From JBGSOV01 sp964558715 (GTDB taxonomy: Bacteria > Patescibacteriota > Gracilibacteria > CAIRYL01 > GCA-016699755): a DNA stretch of 43,296 nt. The translations under genes and the position numbers were made by a program. Positions 31,403 to 39,648 of the stretch are shown piece by piece. Under the pieces are notes generated by a model. The model did no database searches, had not been told where the DNA came from, and saw nothing but the letters and a program-made list of their open reading frames with translations. How positions within the stretch are numbered: the first letter of the stretch is position 1; each line of letters opens with the position of its first letter. The stretch is from positions 1 to 43,296 of the forward strand of contig CAZLFD010000007.1 in assembly GCA_964558715.1 (NCBI GenBank), read 5' to 3'.

Positions 31403-31912
31403 TTCCGGGACAGCTTGCAAAAGAAAGTCTCCAATATTCTAGAGCGAAAGGAATTATAGATGCTGTTCGCGTTGGCACTGTTTTCGGTTTTGCGCGAAGG
31501 TGTAGAGACGGTGATTTTTTTGCAAGCCCTCAGTGCGCAAGCCGATACTCCCTTTGCTTTTTGGGCCGCTTAGCTCGGTTTCTTAACGGCAATCGCTCTG
31601 GCTGTTGCCATATTCTGGAGCTCAAAAAACGTATCGCCAAAACGCTTCTTTCAGGTGACCTCATATTTTCTCGTCTTCATCGCCGCCGGCTTACTGGCAC
31701 ATGGGATTGTAGAATTTCAAGGAGCCGGCGTGTTGCCGATCATCATCAAACCGGTCTTCGATCTTTCGAGAGTCTTGAGTGAATCAGAAGGAATTGGAGC
31801 GATTTTAAAAGCCCTCTTCGGTTACGATGCCAATCCGTCGCTGATCGCGGTAATCGCCTATGTCGCTTTCTTGGTGTCGTCATTTGCAATGCTAAGACGC
31901 CGCGCAAAATAA
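31403..31912 (+). pseudogene. FTR1 iron permease remnant with two in-frame UAG codons
   Basis: The frame reads FRDSLQKKVSNILERKEL-UAG-MLFALALFSVLREGVETV, then FWAA-UAG-LGFLTAIALAV, and continues to AMLRRRAK with UAA at 31910. The features are the second half of FTR1: REGVE (iron-binding REGLE motif), AAGLLAHGIVEFQGAG and LFGYDANPSL. The first half with the other REGLE motif is missing, and 31313-31402 is open but not clearly homologous. The UAGs are at 31457-31459 and 31571-31573. A gene truncated at the 5' end and carrying two nonsense codons is most likely dead. FTR1 would have taken up ferric or ferrous iron. Confidence 0.8.
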
Positions 31913-32025
31913 TGTGATCTATACGTGCAAAAGGGGTGCCATGCAGCGATTACAAATCATCAGGTGTAAATTGCCCGTTACATGAATGGCGATTAACAGA
32001 GATTAAGAGTGAGTATGGGTAGGAC

Positions 32026-32180
32026 TTCCCCTTTGGTTGGGGGGATTGAGGGGAGTCGAAGTTGCCGCAGGTCGCTTTTTTCTGTTTTTTTTGTTTGTTG
32101 CACAAAACTCCCCCTCACTCAGAGGGGAGAAGCTCCGCGCTTTTAAGCCTGCCCGAATCCCTGATTGCCGATTGCGAATT
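32026..32180. repeat. Imperfect inverted repeat element (CTCCGCGC family)
   Basis: TCCCCTTTGGTTGGGGGGAT through GAGGGGAGT (32027-32056) is answered by ACTCCCCCTCACTCAGAGGG (32106-32126), followed by GAAGCTCCGCGC and CCTGATTGCCGATTGCG. The same right-hand block occurs at 9854 and 41385. No gene is seen in 31913-32226. Confidence 0.75.
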
Positions 32181-32200
32181 ACGAGAATTTTCATTATAAT
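32172..32200 (+). promoter_or_regulatory. Sigma70-like promoter of the Kef-type antiporter
   Basis: TTGCGA (32172-32177), a 17-base spacer and TATAAT (32195-32200) give a start near 32207 and a leader of about 20 bases. The -35 box lies inside the end of the repeat element. Confidence 0.65.
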
Positions 32201-32226
32201 AAAGGGATTAAAACCAAATACACCTG

Positions 32227-33444
32227 ATGCTAAATATCTTCTTTTTTCTGGGCTCGCTCTTCTTTTTTACCTTTGTCATTGGAAAAGCGCTCGAGAAGAT
32301 CCGCGTACCATGGATTTTTGCGGCACTGCTCATTGGCACGTTTCTTTCGATATTTGATGATTATCTCCTCATCCCCGAGACAATGCCCTCGCTCAGTTTG
32401 CTCTCGGAACTGGGAATGTATTTTTTACTGTTTATGATTGGTTTTGAGATCGATCTAGATAAACTGAAGAAAATAAAGGGTTTTATTTTTCAAAGCACTG
32501 CCGTCATTATTTTACTGGAGGGAATTTTTGGCTCAGTACTGATTCATTTCTTGTTTGGCTACGACTGGTTTATTTCTGGATTGATAGCCCTTTCGTTTGC
32601 CTCTGTGGGCGAAGCGATCTTGATTCCGATTCTGGATGAATTCAAAATGGTCAACACCAGACTCGGGCAAAGTATTATCGGCATCGGCACGCTCGATGAT
32701 GTGGTAGAAATATTCCTGCTAATGGTGGTGGCGTTTATGATCGGCTCAGAAAGTGGGCATTCGACCATGAGCACAATTATGGTAATCGCCTCGATCTTCT
32801 TCTTATTCGCACTCAGCTTTGGTCTGACAGAACTGCGAAAGGAAGGGAATCGTTTCAATATTATTGATGTTGAAATGATGTTTTTGTTTGTCTTAGCGAT
32901 TTTCTTTCTGTTTATCGGCATCGGTCTTGTTTCTCACTTAGAAGCCATTGCTGCCCTACTTGCAGGAGTTTCTCTGAAAGCATTTATTCCCAATCAGCGC
33001 TACAAAAATGTCGAAAAAGAGATCAAGGCGATGTGCTATGGTTTTTTTGCTCCGATTTTCTTTGTTGATATCGGTCTGTCGATTGAGTGGAATGTATTGC
33101 TTTCGGCACCGGTTATCGTGTTGGCGATTGTCTTCATATCGGCAGCGACCAAGATATTAGGCAGCTATTTGATGGCTGCAAAGGAGCTTGGCAAGAAAGA
33201 AGCATTATTGCTAGGTATCGGGTTATCTGTACGCTTTAGTACCGGGATAATCATCGCCAAGATACTTTTTGAACATGGGGTCATCGACGAACTCCTCTAT
33301 TCCGCAATCATCGCCTCGAGCATTATTTTCAGCTTCTTGGTTCCGCTGATGTTCTCGTATTTTATTGTACATTGGGACATCACCCGTTCGCGCCAGCACC
33401 GCAAGATGACACCAGGTGAAGCGCTAGTGGTGAGGGAATCATAA
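32227..33444 (+). CDS. Kef-type K+/H+ (CPA2) antiporter
   Basis: 405 residues with about 12-13 membrane segments and no C-terminal TrkA-N domain. The ion-binding region reads GIGTLDDVVEIFLL (~154-167), with the paired acidic residues of CPA2 antiporters (normally DD). FMIGFEIDLDKLKK (~75-88) and FFAPIFFVDIGLSIE (~278-292) match the family. It exchanges K+ or Na+ for protons across the membrane. It is a single gene with its own promoter. Confidence 0.92.
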   Translation: MLNIFFFLGSLFFFTFVIGKALEKIRVPWIFAALLIGTFLSIFDDYLLIPETMPSLSLLSELGMYFLLFMIGFEIDLDKLKKIKGFIFQSTAVIILLEGIFGSVLIHFLFGYDWFISGLIALSFASVGEAILIPILDEFKMVNTRLGQSIIGIGTLDDVVEIFLLMVVAFMIGSESGHSTMSTIMVIASIFFLFALSFGLTELRKEGNRFNIIDVEMMFLFVLAIFFLFIGIGLVSHLEAIAALLAGVSLKAFIPNQRYKNVEKEIKAMCYGFFAPIFFVDIGLSIEWNVLLSAPVIVLAIVFISAATKILGSYLMAAKELGKKEALLLGIGLSVRFSTGIIIAKILFEHGVIDELLYSAIIASSIIFSFLVPLMFSYFIVHWDITRSRQHRKMTPGEALVVRES

Positions 33445-33569
33445 AGAGCAATTGACAATGAGCAATTCAGAAAAAGTCTGCCAGTTCTAAGCGGATGATT
33501 TGTAATTTGAGTGGGAGCGATTGTACTCTCGCATCGATTCTGATAAGCTGTCGCGGGTGTAAATCGTGC

Positions 33570-33659
33570 GGAGGGATGGCAGAGTGGTCGAATGCGACGG
33601 TCTTGAAAACCGTTAGGGCGGCAACGTCCTCCAGGGTTCGAATCCCTGTCCCTCCGCCA
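33570..33659 (+). tRNA. tRNA-Ser (anticodon TGA), CCA encoded
   Basis: The acceptor GGAGGGA pairs with TCCCTCC, followed by G and CCA. The anticodon loop is CTTGAAA within an ACGGT/ACCGT stem. A long variable arm (TAGGGCGGCAACGTCCTCC) marks serine. The T arm is CAGGG-TTCGAAT-CCCTG. Confidence 0.97.
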
Positions 33660-33661
33660 CA

Positions 33662-33960
33662 GTTGAATTCGAGACGAGCAAGAAGCGTAGCGACGTAGCG
33701 AGTCCGAAGATACTGTGTCCTGAACGAAGTGAAGGGCGTTGACTCATTCTAAGAATATATCTGACATGAATGTTCAGCCTCGGTTGAATTCGAGACGAGC
33801 AAGAAGCGTAGCGACGTAGCGAGTCCGAAGATACTGTNNNNNNNNNNNNNNNNNNNNNNNNNNNNNNNNNNNNNNNNNNNNNNNNNNNNNNNNNNNNNNN
33901 NNNNNNNNNNNNNNNNNNNNNNNNNNNNNNNNNNNNNGTCCTGAACGAAGTGAAGGGCGT
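33662..33960. repeat. 121-bp direct repeat, two copies, the second broken by the 100-N gap
   Basis: GTTGAATTCGAGACGAGCAA begins at 33662 and again at 33783. Both copies run through GTAGCGACGTAGCGAGTCCG to ATACTGT. In copy 1 the next bases are GTCCTGAACGAAGTGAAGGG; in copy 2 the 100 Ns intervene and the identical text resumes at 33938. The contigs therefore end inside the repeat. Confidence 0.95.
33838..33937. other. Assembly gap of 100 N within a repeat
   Basis: The sequence on both sides joins seamlessly if the Ns are removed, or extra repeat units are hidden in the gap. Confidence 0.98.
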
Positions 33961-34072
33961 TTTGAAAGGTAAAATGGTGTCCGCCCAGAACCGATAGATT
34001 CTGATTACAGACTCTCACATATTTAGAGGAAGAAGCTCCCAAAAAAAATATGCCGGCTTTCTGATCGGCGCA

Positions 34073-34255
34073 TTGATGGCGGTAACGATGGGCTGCATCA
34101 TGTCGTTTATCGTAACGTGGATCAATCTAGGCTTTAGCACGACTTTTCTCCGCGATTGGATGACCCCCTTTGTTTGGGCTTTGCCACTGAGTTTACCGAT
34201 TGCGATTATTGTCGCTCCGCTGATCAAGTCTTTCGTCGACCGGATAACCGAATAA
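34073..34255 (+). CDS. DUF2798 family small membrane protein (start unclear)
   Basis: Two-helix protein: GALMAVTMGCIMSFIVTWINLG, then FLRDWMTPFVWALPLSLPIA and IVAPLIKSFVDRITE, matching DUF2798. Family homology continues upstream of this TTG (KKYAGFLIG, from 34043), so the true start should lie near 34040. That region contains no ATG, GTG or TTG in frame, only CTG at 34001 and 34061. AGAGGAAG at 34025-34032 could be a ribosome binding site. The start codon is non-standard or lost. Function unknown. Confidence 0.65.
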   Translation: MMAVTMGCIMSFIVTWINLGFSTTFLRDWMTPFVWALPLSLPIAIIVAPLIKSFVDRITE

Positions 34256-34333
34256 GTACCAGCATCACCAATAAAATACTTGTGCGACCCATGCACTTTT
34301 TAGGTATGCTAAGGTCGTTTTTTTGACGCACGA

Positions 34334-34747
34334 ATGAGTCTCTCCCTTTCGACAGATACGCAGCAACTTCTAATAATGACATGTGCCGGTGCCGTGGGTG
34401 CCATTCTCACCTTTCTGCTCCATAAGCATGGCTCCTCGGCGGTCGTTGCTTCTTGCATCGTAGGACTTATCGGGGCATTTGCGGGATATATGTTCAGCAT
34501 TCCGCATCTTTCGCTAGTCGTGTTTACCGGAACATTCGTCGGAATGACAAGCGTTGCCCTTGGCTCTGTTCCTATGGTGATCATTGGGGGAGGGCTCGCT
34601 GGTTTTTTGTATGTGATTTCGCTGCCACTCTACGATGGCTTCGGCGGACGATTGGGGGCGATTGCCTTTCTGAGTATGCTGGCGGTATTTTACCTGTTTG
34701 TGCTGATCGACAAGTGGTTCGGTGCAACTGCCGCCGAACAGTCGTAG
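34334..34747 (+). CDS. Small polytopic membrane protein, unknown
   Basis: 137 residues with about four or five hydrophobic helices rich in Gly and Ala (CAGAVGAILTFLL, ASCIVGLIGAFAGYMF, VVFTGTFVGMTSVALG, IIGGGLAGFLYVIS, LGAIAFLSMLAVFYLFVLI). I do not recognise the family with confidence. It has its own A+T-rich upstream region with TATGCT. Confidence 0.7.
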   Translation: MSLSLSTDTQQLLIMTCAGAVGAILTFLLHKHGSSAVVASCIVGLIGAFAGYMFSIPHLSLVVFTGTFVGMTSVALGSVPMVIIGGGLAGFLYVISLPLYDGFGGRLGAIAFLSMLAVFYLFVLIDKWFGATAAEQS

Positions 34748-34829
34748 CACTGCTTACATAAAAGCCGCTTTTACGGTTGACCATATTCGAGAATCTCGGA
34801 ATGGTAGTGCGTGCTGTTTTTCGAAATAT

Positions 34830-35957
34830 ATGAGATCGACCACACTGTTGCTTTGCGTTTTCTTATTGACCGCTTGTGCAGATGCACCGGCCGATGAGAT
34901 GTCTGCGAATATCACCGCACCGACAACAACATTCGCATCTGCTGAACCAAACAAAGTATTTGCTGCCGAAATCACAACAACATCTGCGACCACCAACCTT
35001 TCAAGTTCAACGCCGACTCCCCAGCCCACTCCTCCCTACCCGGTCTCGCTGCCGGCGATGATGATCGACGAAACAATCAACGGAAACAATCTCATGCTCG
35101 AGCAAGTACTCGCGCGCAACAATGCCTATACCCGCTACCAGATATCATATTTTGCCAACGGCTACTCGCTTTCGGGTATCATGAATATCCCAACAGGAGA
35201 CGGACCGTTTCCGCTGCTTATTCTCAACCACGGTTATATCGACCCGGCAATCTATATAAACGGCAGAGGGTTAAAGCGCGAGCAAGATTTTTTCGCGCGC
35301 AGTGGCTTTGCCGTCATCCATCCTGATTATCGCAATCATGCTTTCAGTGACAAAGATCCGCACGCGACAACCAACTTTCGCCTGGGCTATACCAAAGATG
35401 TCATCGGGGCGGTTTTAGCAGCGCAGAGTTCTGAGTTACCAGAATTGTCTTCGGTAGATACAAATCGCGTGGGTATGCTCGGGCACAGCATGGGCGGTGG
35501 CATCACGCAGAGTATACTTGTGGTGCGGCCAGAATTGGTGGATGCAGCAGTGCTCTATGCTCCAGTGAGTTCTAATGCCTTCGAAAATCTAGAACAGTAT
35601 TTTTTGGATGATAATGGCCGCAGCGACCGTGTGCAAGCGATATATGACGCGCACGGTTCACCATGGGAGAATCCGTATTTTTGGAAAGAAATTTCACCGC
35701 GCGCTTATTTTGAACGGATTGTAGCGCCAGTGCAGATCCACATCGGCACGAATGACGACAGTACACCGCCGCAATGGAGCATAGATATCGAAGCAGCACT
35801 CAGTCAGATCGGAAAACCGATGGAGCTCAATGTGTACCAGAACGAACGGCATGAATTCGGGCCACAATGGCAGACATTTATGGAGCGTAGCGCAAAATTT
35901 TTTCGAGACAATCTTACTACAAGCTCTGCAGAAAATAGGGCTGCGGCTAGCTTGTAA
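34830..35957 (+). CDS. Alpha/beta-hydrolase lipoprotein (S9/dienelactone-hydrolase-like)
   Basis: 375 residues from the ATG at 34830, which starts a lipoprotein signal (MRSTTLLLCVFLLTAC, Cys16). A Thr/Ser/Pro-rich linker (~20-70) leads to an alpha/beta-hydrolase fold: LLILNHGYIDP (oxyanion region, ~129-139), the nucleophile in GHSMGGG (~219-225), the acid in GTNDDSTPP (~305-313) and the histidine in RHEFGPQ (~340-346). It probably hydrolyses esters or peptides on the cell surface; the substrate is unknown. An earlier in-frame ATG at 34722 would hide the signal peptide. Confidence 0.9.
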   Translation: MRSTTLLLCVFLLTACADAPADEMSANITAPTTTFASAEPNKVFAAEITTTSATTNLSSSTPTPQPTPPYPVSLPAMMIDETINGNNLMLEQVLARNNAYTRYQISYFANGYSLSGIMNIPTGDGPFPLLILNHGYIDPAIYINGRGLKREQDFFARSGFAVIHPDYRNHAFSDKDPHATTNFRLGYTKDVIGAVLAAQSSELPELSSVDTNRVGMLGHSMGGGITQSILVVRPELVDAAVLYAPVSSNAFENLEQYFLDDNGRSDRVQAIYDAHGSPWENPYFWKEISPRAYFERIVAPVQIHIGTNDDSTPPQWSIDIEAALSQIGKPMELNVYQNERHEFGPQWQTFMERSAKFFRDNLTTSSAENRAAASL

Positions 35958-35980
35958 AGCCATGATTTTATAAAAAAGGT

Positions 35981-36008
35981 TTGACTTGCCCATGAGGATT
36001 GGTATCAA
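35981..36008 (+). promoter_or_regulatory. Sigma70-like promoter before the 36032 frame
   Basis: TTGACT (35981-35986), a 16-base spacer and TATCAA (36003-36008) lie 23 bases before the ATG at 36032. Confidence 0.5.
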
Positions 36009-36031
36009 GAAGTGTGAGTTTTTGATGAATC

Positions 36032-36412
36032 ATGAAAGGTGATACAAAACCGAGTGCAGTAATGATCACGATTATAGTGTTTGCACTTCTCGTGCTTGCC
36101 GGTACGTTTTATTGGATACAAGCTGAGCAATCGCCGCCCAACGGGTCAGAGGTAAAACCTAAGCCAAGCGCAACATCGCAGGAGTGGTTGATATAATGAC
36201 CAGACGATTCTGGAAACACAGAATTTGAGGGAATCCCCTTTGAATCAGGCACTTAAAATAACGCGCAGTATATCGAAAGTAACACCGGCGATGTCTGACC
36301 TGATTTTGAAAGACAACAAGCGTATTATGATTGGTCTGAGTTCTCGCTCGGCCAAGGATGATTGAAACAGGGCTCAAGAACGAATCTCTATTTGGAACTA
36401 ATAATTTATACA
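36032..36412 (+). pseudogene. Membrane-anchored protein frame interrupted by five in-frame stops
   Basis: The first 54 codons encode a clean single-pass protein: MKGDTKPSAVMITIIVFALL, a helix (~8-29), then a Pro/Ser linker. Stops follow at 36194 (UAA) and 36197 (UGA), but the same frame goes on as PDDSGNTEFEGIPFESGT, UAA (36254), NNAQYIESNTGDV, UGA (36296), PDFERQQAYYDWSEFSLGQG, UGA (36359), then LKQGSRTNLYLELIIYT. Between the stops the text is protein-like and no frameshift is needed. It reads as an extracytoplasmic protein that decayed by substitutions only. The 54-residue N-terminal peptide could still be made. The gene end is unclear because it runs up to the convergent ROK gene. Confidence 0.6.
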
Positions 36413-36413
36413 A

Positions 36414-37316
36414 CTAGAAGATCCCCATTTCTTTCTCGAGTTTGCGACGTACGAACAGTGCTGCACCCAAAGCGCCAGCATTTTTGAGTGTCGCAATGCG
36501 CAGGTCAACGGTAGATGGAAAACTGCGTTCATCGAGTGTCGAACAGACGTTTTTAACAAGGGCGGGCAAAAAGGTTGGCAATACGTTGATACCAATACCA
36601 CCACCAAAGACGATGGTACTCGGATTAAACGCGAGGATCATATTTGTCGTAAAGCGCGAGAGCCGCGTCAGCCATTCTTCAAAAACTTCGTAGGCTTTTC
36701 CCTGCTGGTGCACCCAATGGATGATGTTGTCGTTGATACCACTGAGCCCCACTTCGGCTAAATGCCGATGCAATGCGGGGCCGGCCAGCATAAATTCGGT
36801 CTGCTCTTCGTGGTTTAGGCTAAAAAACGTCTGCCCCACCTCACCGGCAAAACCGTTGTAGCCGCGGAAAATATCGCCCTTCAGTACCAACCCGCTCCCT
36901 ACCCCGGTACCGATTACGATGCCCAAGACTTGGGGTGAGCCGCGCCCCACACCGATCTGTGCTTCAGCAAAGGCAAATAGGCGCGCATCGTTTTCGACGA
37001 ATGATGGCAGCTTGAAGCGTCGCTCGATTTCGTCGGCTAGAGAAAAGTTTTTAAACCCAGGAATATTCGGTGCGCGGCGGATGATGCCATTGTCAGAATC
37101 GACAAAACCGGCCCATGCCACTCCAATAGCTTGTACCGAGGGATCGAGGATGTTAGAGATCGCTTGCGAAAGATTGTCGACCACTTGGCTTTGGCCTTTT
37201 TCGGCTTCGGTCGGAACAACGGTTTCAGCCTCGATTTCACCAGCCAGATTAAAACGAGCGGCAAAAATCTTCGTTCCTCCAACATCGAGTCCGATTATCG
37301 TACGGGCGGCAGTCAT
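36414..37316 (-). CDS. ROK family sugar kinase (glucokinase-like)
   Basis: 300 residues. The ATP-binding phosphate loop is IGLDVGGTK (~8-16). GVAWAGFVD, VENDARLFAFAE (~107-118, catalytic Asp) and GIVIGTGVGSGLV follow. The motif that normally reads ExGH reads AGEVGQ, and the ROK zinc motif CxCGxxGCxE is absent, which occurs in some glucokinases of the family. It probably phosphorylates glucose or another hexose. It shares its strand with GH15 and GH57 just upstream, so it could use the glucose they release. Confidence 0.88.
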   Translation of the reverse strand: MTAARTIIGLDVGGTKIFAARFNLAGEIEAETVVPTEAEKGQSQVVDNLSQAISNILDPSVQAIGVAWAGFVDSDNGIIRRAPNIPGFKNFSLADEIERRFKLPSFVENDARLFAFAEAQIGVGRGSPQVLGIVIGTGVGSGLVLKGDIFRGYNGFAGEVGQTFFSLNHEEQTEFMLAGPALHRHLAEVGLSGINDNIIHWVHQQGKAYEVFEEWLTRLSRFTTNMILAFNPSTIVFGGGIGINVLPTFLPALVKNVCSTLDERSFPSTVDLRIATLKNAGALGAALFVRRKLEKEMGIF

Positions 37317-37368
37317 ACGTTAAGTGTTACAAAGCAAGGGATTCTGCAGCAACAAGAGGAATGGGGTA

Positions 37369-39345
37369 TTAGCCCGCGAGTTCGCGTCGCTTGCTGAGAT
37401 ATTGTAGCACAGTCGACACAAACGCCGCATGACTCCATGTAAGCGGAGCTACAGAAAGCGGCATGCCTGTGACCGGGTGTGATTGCTCCGGTAAAATACC
37501 GGCGGCATTTGCCCGGGCAAGCGTCCATAGCAGATTATGCTTGCATTTTTCTAGTTCTGCAAGGGTTTTTGCGCGGCGGATATGGTATTCCGCGAGCCAT
37601 AAAGTAGAGATAATCCAAGGATTACCAGGAAATTCATGATGCGAGCGATTGGCGTAATCGAATTGATAGGGGTCGTTTTCAAAGCGGGCGATACCGCCAA
37701 TGTTTCCAGGAACCATAAGGCGGTCTTCAATGGCTGTCATGGTCAGTTCGATCCGCTTGTCATCGACCGGCAGTACGCCCAGTTGCCACAGGTGGATCAG
37801 GCTGACATCGATAGCCGCGACCGGGTTTGATATTTCACCCTCGATTACCGTGACTTGGCGTAAAAAGCGCCCGTGTTCCTCTGAGTACAGGTGTGTACAG
37901 ATCGCTTCGTGCAAGGCTTCAGCAGAGCGGCGAAAGGTATTACTTTTCGACGTGTGCCCGAGCAAAGTGCAGATATCCGCAGCGGCATAAAGGGCTGCAA
38001 ATACGGTACTGGCGATGTAGGTGCAAGCGCCGCGGTCTTGCTCCCACAGGTCGTATGATGGCAGCGGCAAACCGGTTTTTTCATCTTTATACCTGTGCAG
38101 CCACTCGGCAACCGGCAAAATCGTCTGATGAAAGTTGGCACGCAGATATTCTAGGTCGTGGGTCGCTTCGTAATATTTTAAAAACGCGAGTAAAAACAGT
38201 GCCGTTTCGTCTTCTTGAATCGGCAGTTGGCTTTCGCCATTCTTCCATTTGGGATGCCATGAAGAACCGAGCGAGCCATCGGCGTTATATTTATTGAGCA
38301 GATAACCTTCGGCAGTAACGAGTTTGCTGGTGAAGTCGAGAAACTTTTGTGCTAATTCGGGATACCCCGCTTCGCACAGAGTAATGGAAGTGAGTGCGCC
38401 GTCACGCGGCCACATGTAGCTGTAGTTGTCGCGATTGGTCAGCATGATATCGCTGTCGTTGGCGGCGATGATCGCCCCATCGTTATCGATTTGCGTACGG
38501 ATTATGAGCAGGCTTTTTTTGTAGAGTTCGATAATATCTGGCGGCAGATCAGCAAAATCGAGCTGGTCACGCTCGACCCAGTGCTTCCAAAAGCTCGCAG
38601 TATGGTGGAGTAGTGTTTGTGGCGTAGCTTCGAGCACAAAACGATGCTGCTCTGCAATGTCGTGATATTTCTTGCCAGCGACGACCCACACGTAAAGCAC
38701 AGATTCACCTCCCGCCGGCACTTCCGCTGAAAACCCGATGGTGGAATCGACGGAACCCTGATCGATAGCATTGCCGTGTAGATGGCCATCTTCCGCATCG
38801 CGGAAGGTGCCTTCTTTTCCGGCATAGCCGCTTTTGCCAACGGTAAATTGATCAAGCGGCGCACCATCTTCCCATAATCCGGAAATAAAAAAGTAACGCT
38901 GCAAACGATAATGGAGTACCCCATTTAGATCTGGTTCGTATTGCGCGGTATCTTTTGTTTTACTGCCCTCGATGTGGAAATCGTGATGAAAAAACGCTTT
39001 CACATTTTGCCGTTCAGCAGTGGTGTTTTTAATCGTCACCTTACGGATGAGTACATTATGCGTGGTGTGCACAAAATCCTGAAAGCGGACAACCAAGCCA
39101 AGGCTACGGTTTTCGGCAACGCAGTCACCTACCATAGTCGATGGTGCAAAGCCGACTTGTGTTTGCCACGAACTCTCGTCGAGCCACGAAAAACGGCCAT
39201 TGACCCAAAACCCGATGCGATGCGCATTGCCATCGAGCGTGTGGTCTTCGAGCCCTACATGCGGATAGTAAAAATCACGCAAGAGCAGGTGATCATCAAA
39301 CGTTGCGAGCATATTGCCATTGCCGACGACAAGTGCACGAGGCAT
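37369..39345 (-). CDS. Glycoside hydrolase family 15 (glucoamylase/trehalase type)
   Basis: 658 residues. An N-terminal beta-sandwich (~1-265, starting MPRALVVGNGNMLATFDDH) precedes the (alpha/alpha)6 barrel. YMWPRDGALTSI (~315-326) is the substrate-binding motif. The general acid lies in PIQEDETALFL (~378) and the general base in GILPEQSHPVTG (~618). These enzymes cut glucose from the non-reducing ends of alpha-glucans; some members act on trehalose or isomaltose. There is no signal peptide, so it is cytoplasmic. The ROK kinase lies 52 bp downstream and GH57 upstream on the same strand, forming an alpha-glucan degradation set. Confidence 0.94.
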   Translation of the reverse strand: MPRALVVGNGNMLATFDDHLLLRDFYYPHVGLEDHTLDGNAHRIGFWVNGRFSWLDESSWQTQVGFAPSTMVGDCVAENRSLGLVVRFQDFVHTTHNVLIRKVTIKNTTAERQNVKAFFHHDFHIEGSKTKDTAQYEPDLNGVLHYRLQRYFFISGLWEDGAPLDQFTVGKSGYAGKEGTFRDAEDGHLHGNAIDQGSVDSTIGFSAEVPAGGESVLYVWVVAGKKYHDIAEQHRFVLEATPQTLLHHTASFWKHWVERDQLDFADLPPDIIELYKKSLLIIRTQIDNDGAIIAANDSDIMLTNRDNYSYMWPRDGALTSITLCEAGYPELAQKFLDFTSKLVTAEGYLLNKYNADGSLGSSWHPKWKNGESQLPIQEDETALFLLAFLKYYEATHDLEYLRANFHQTILPVAEWLHRYKDEKTGLPLPSYDLWEQDRGACTYIASTVFAALYAAADICTLLGHTSKSNTFRRSAEALHEAICTHLYSEEHGRFLRQVTVIEGEISNPVAAIDVSLIHLWQLGVLPVDDKRIELTMTAIEDRLMVPGNIGGIARFENDPYQFDYANRSHHEFPGNPWIISTLWLAEYHIRRAKTLAELEKCKHNLLWTLARANAAGILPEQSHPVTGMPLSVAPLTWSHAAFVSTVLQYLSKRRELAG

Positions 39346-39458
39346 GAGGTTTGGATATAATTTTTCCTCTTATTATAGCGGATTTAAGCGGACTTTTCGA
39401 GACAATCTCCTGTTCCATAGAGCGCTTAGATTTGCAGAAACAAAAGCTATCGCTTCCG

Positions 39459-39620
39459 TCTTTGCGAGCGCAGCGAAGCAATCCAGACACAAACATATAC
39501 AAAAAACGCGTATTGTTTGCTGTTTTTTTTCTGGATTGCTTGGGTCATCCTCCTCACGTCGTCTTCCCTCGCTGTAACGCTGCGCGGCTTCGCATCTGCT
39601 GCCTGATTGCTGTTTGCTTT
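39459..39620. repeat. Dispersed inverted repeat (GCAATCCAGA family) with heptad units
   Basis: CTTTGCGAGCGCAGCGAAGC then AATCCAGA (39460-39487) is answered by TCTGGATTGCTTG (39529-39541). The block ends with GATTGCTGTTTGC. Both repeat families meet here, in the 300-bp GH15-GH57 spacer, which holds no gene. Confidence 0.75.
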
Positions 39621-39648
39621 TCTGTATTCTGCACACTTGCAGTCTTGA

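Noticed and set aside
33662..33840. CRISPR-like direct repeat with 121-bp period
   Set aside because: Only two copies, repeat length and intervening sequence do not fit, and the core is a dispersed repeat.
36032..36412. UGA recoded as glycine (Gracilibacteria code) or tryptophan
   Set aside because: proS, dcd, the TPR gene, the thioredoxin-like lipoprotein and EEP all end with UGA, and UAA and UAG interruptions also occur.
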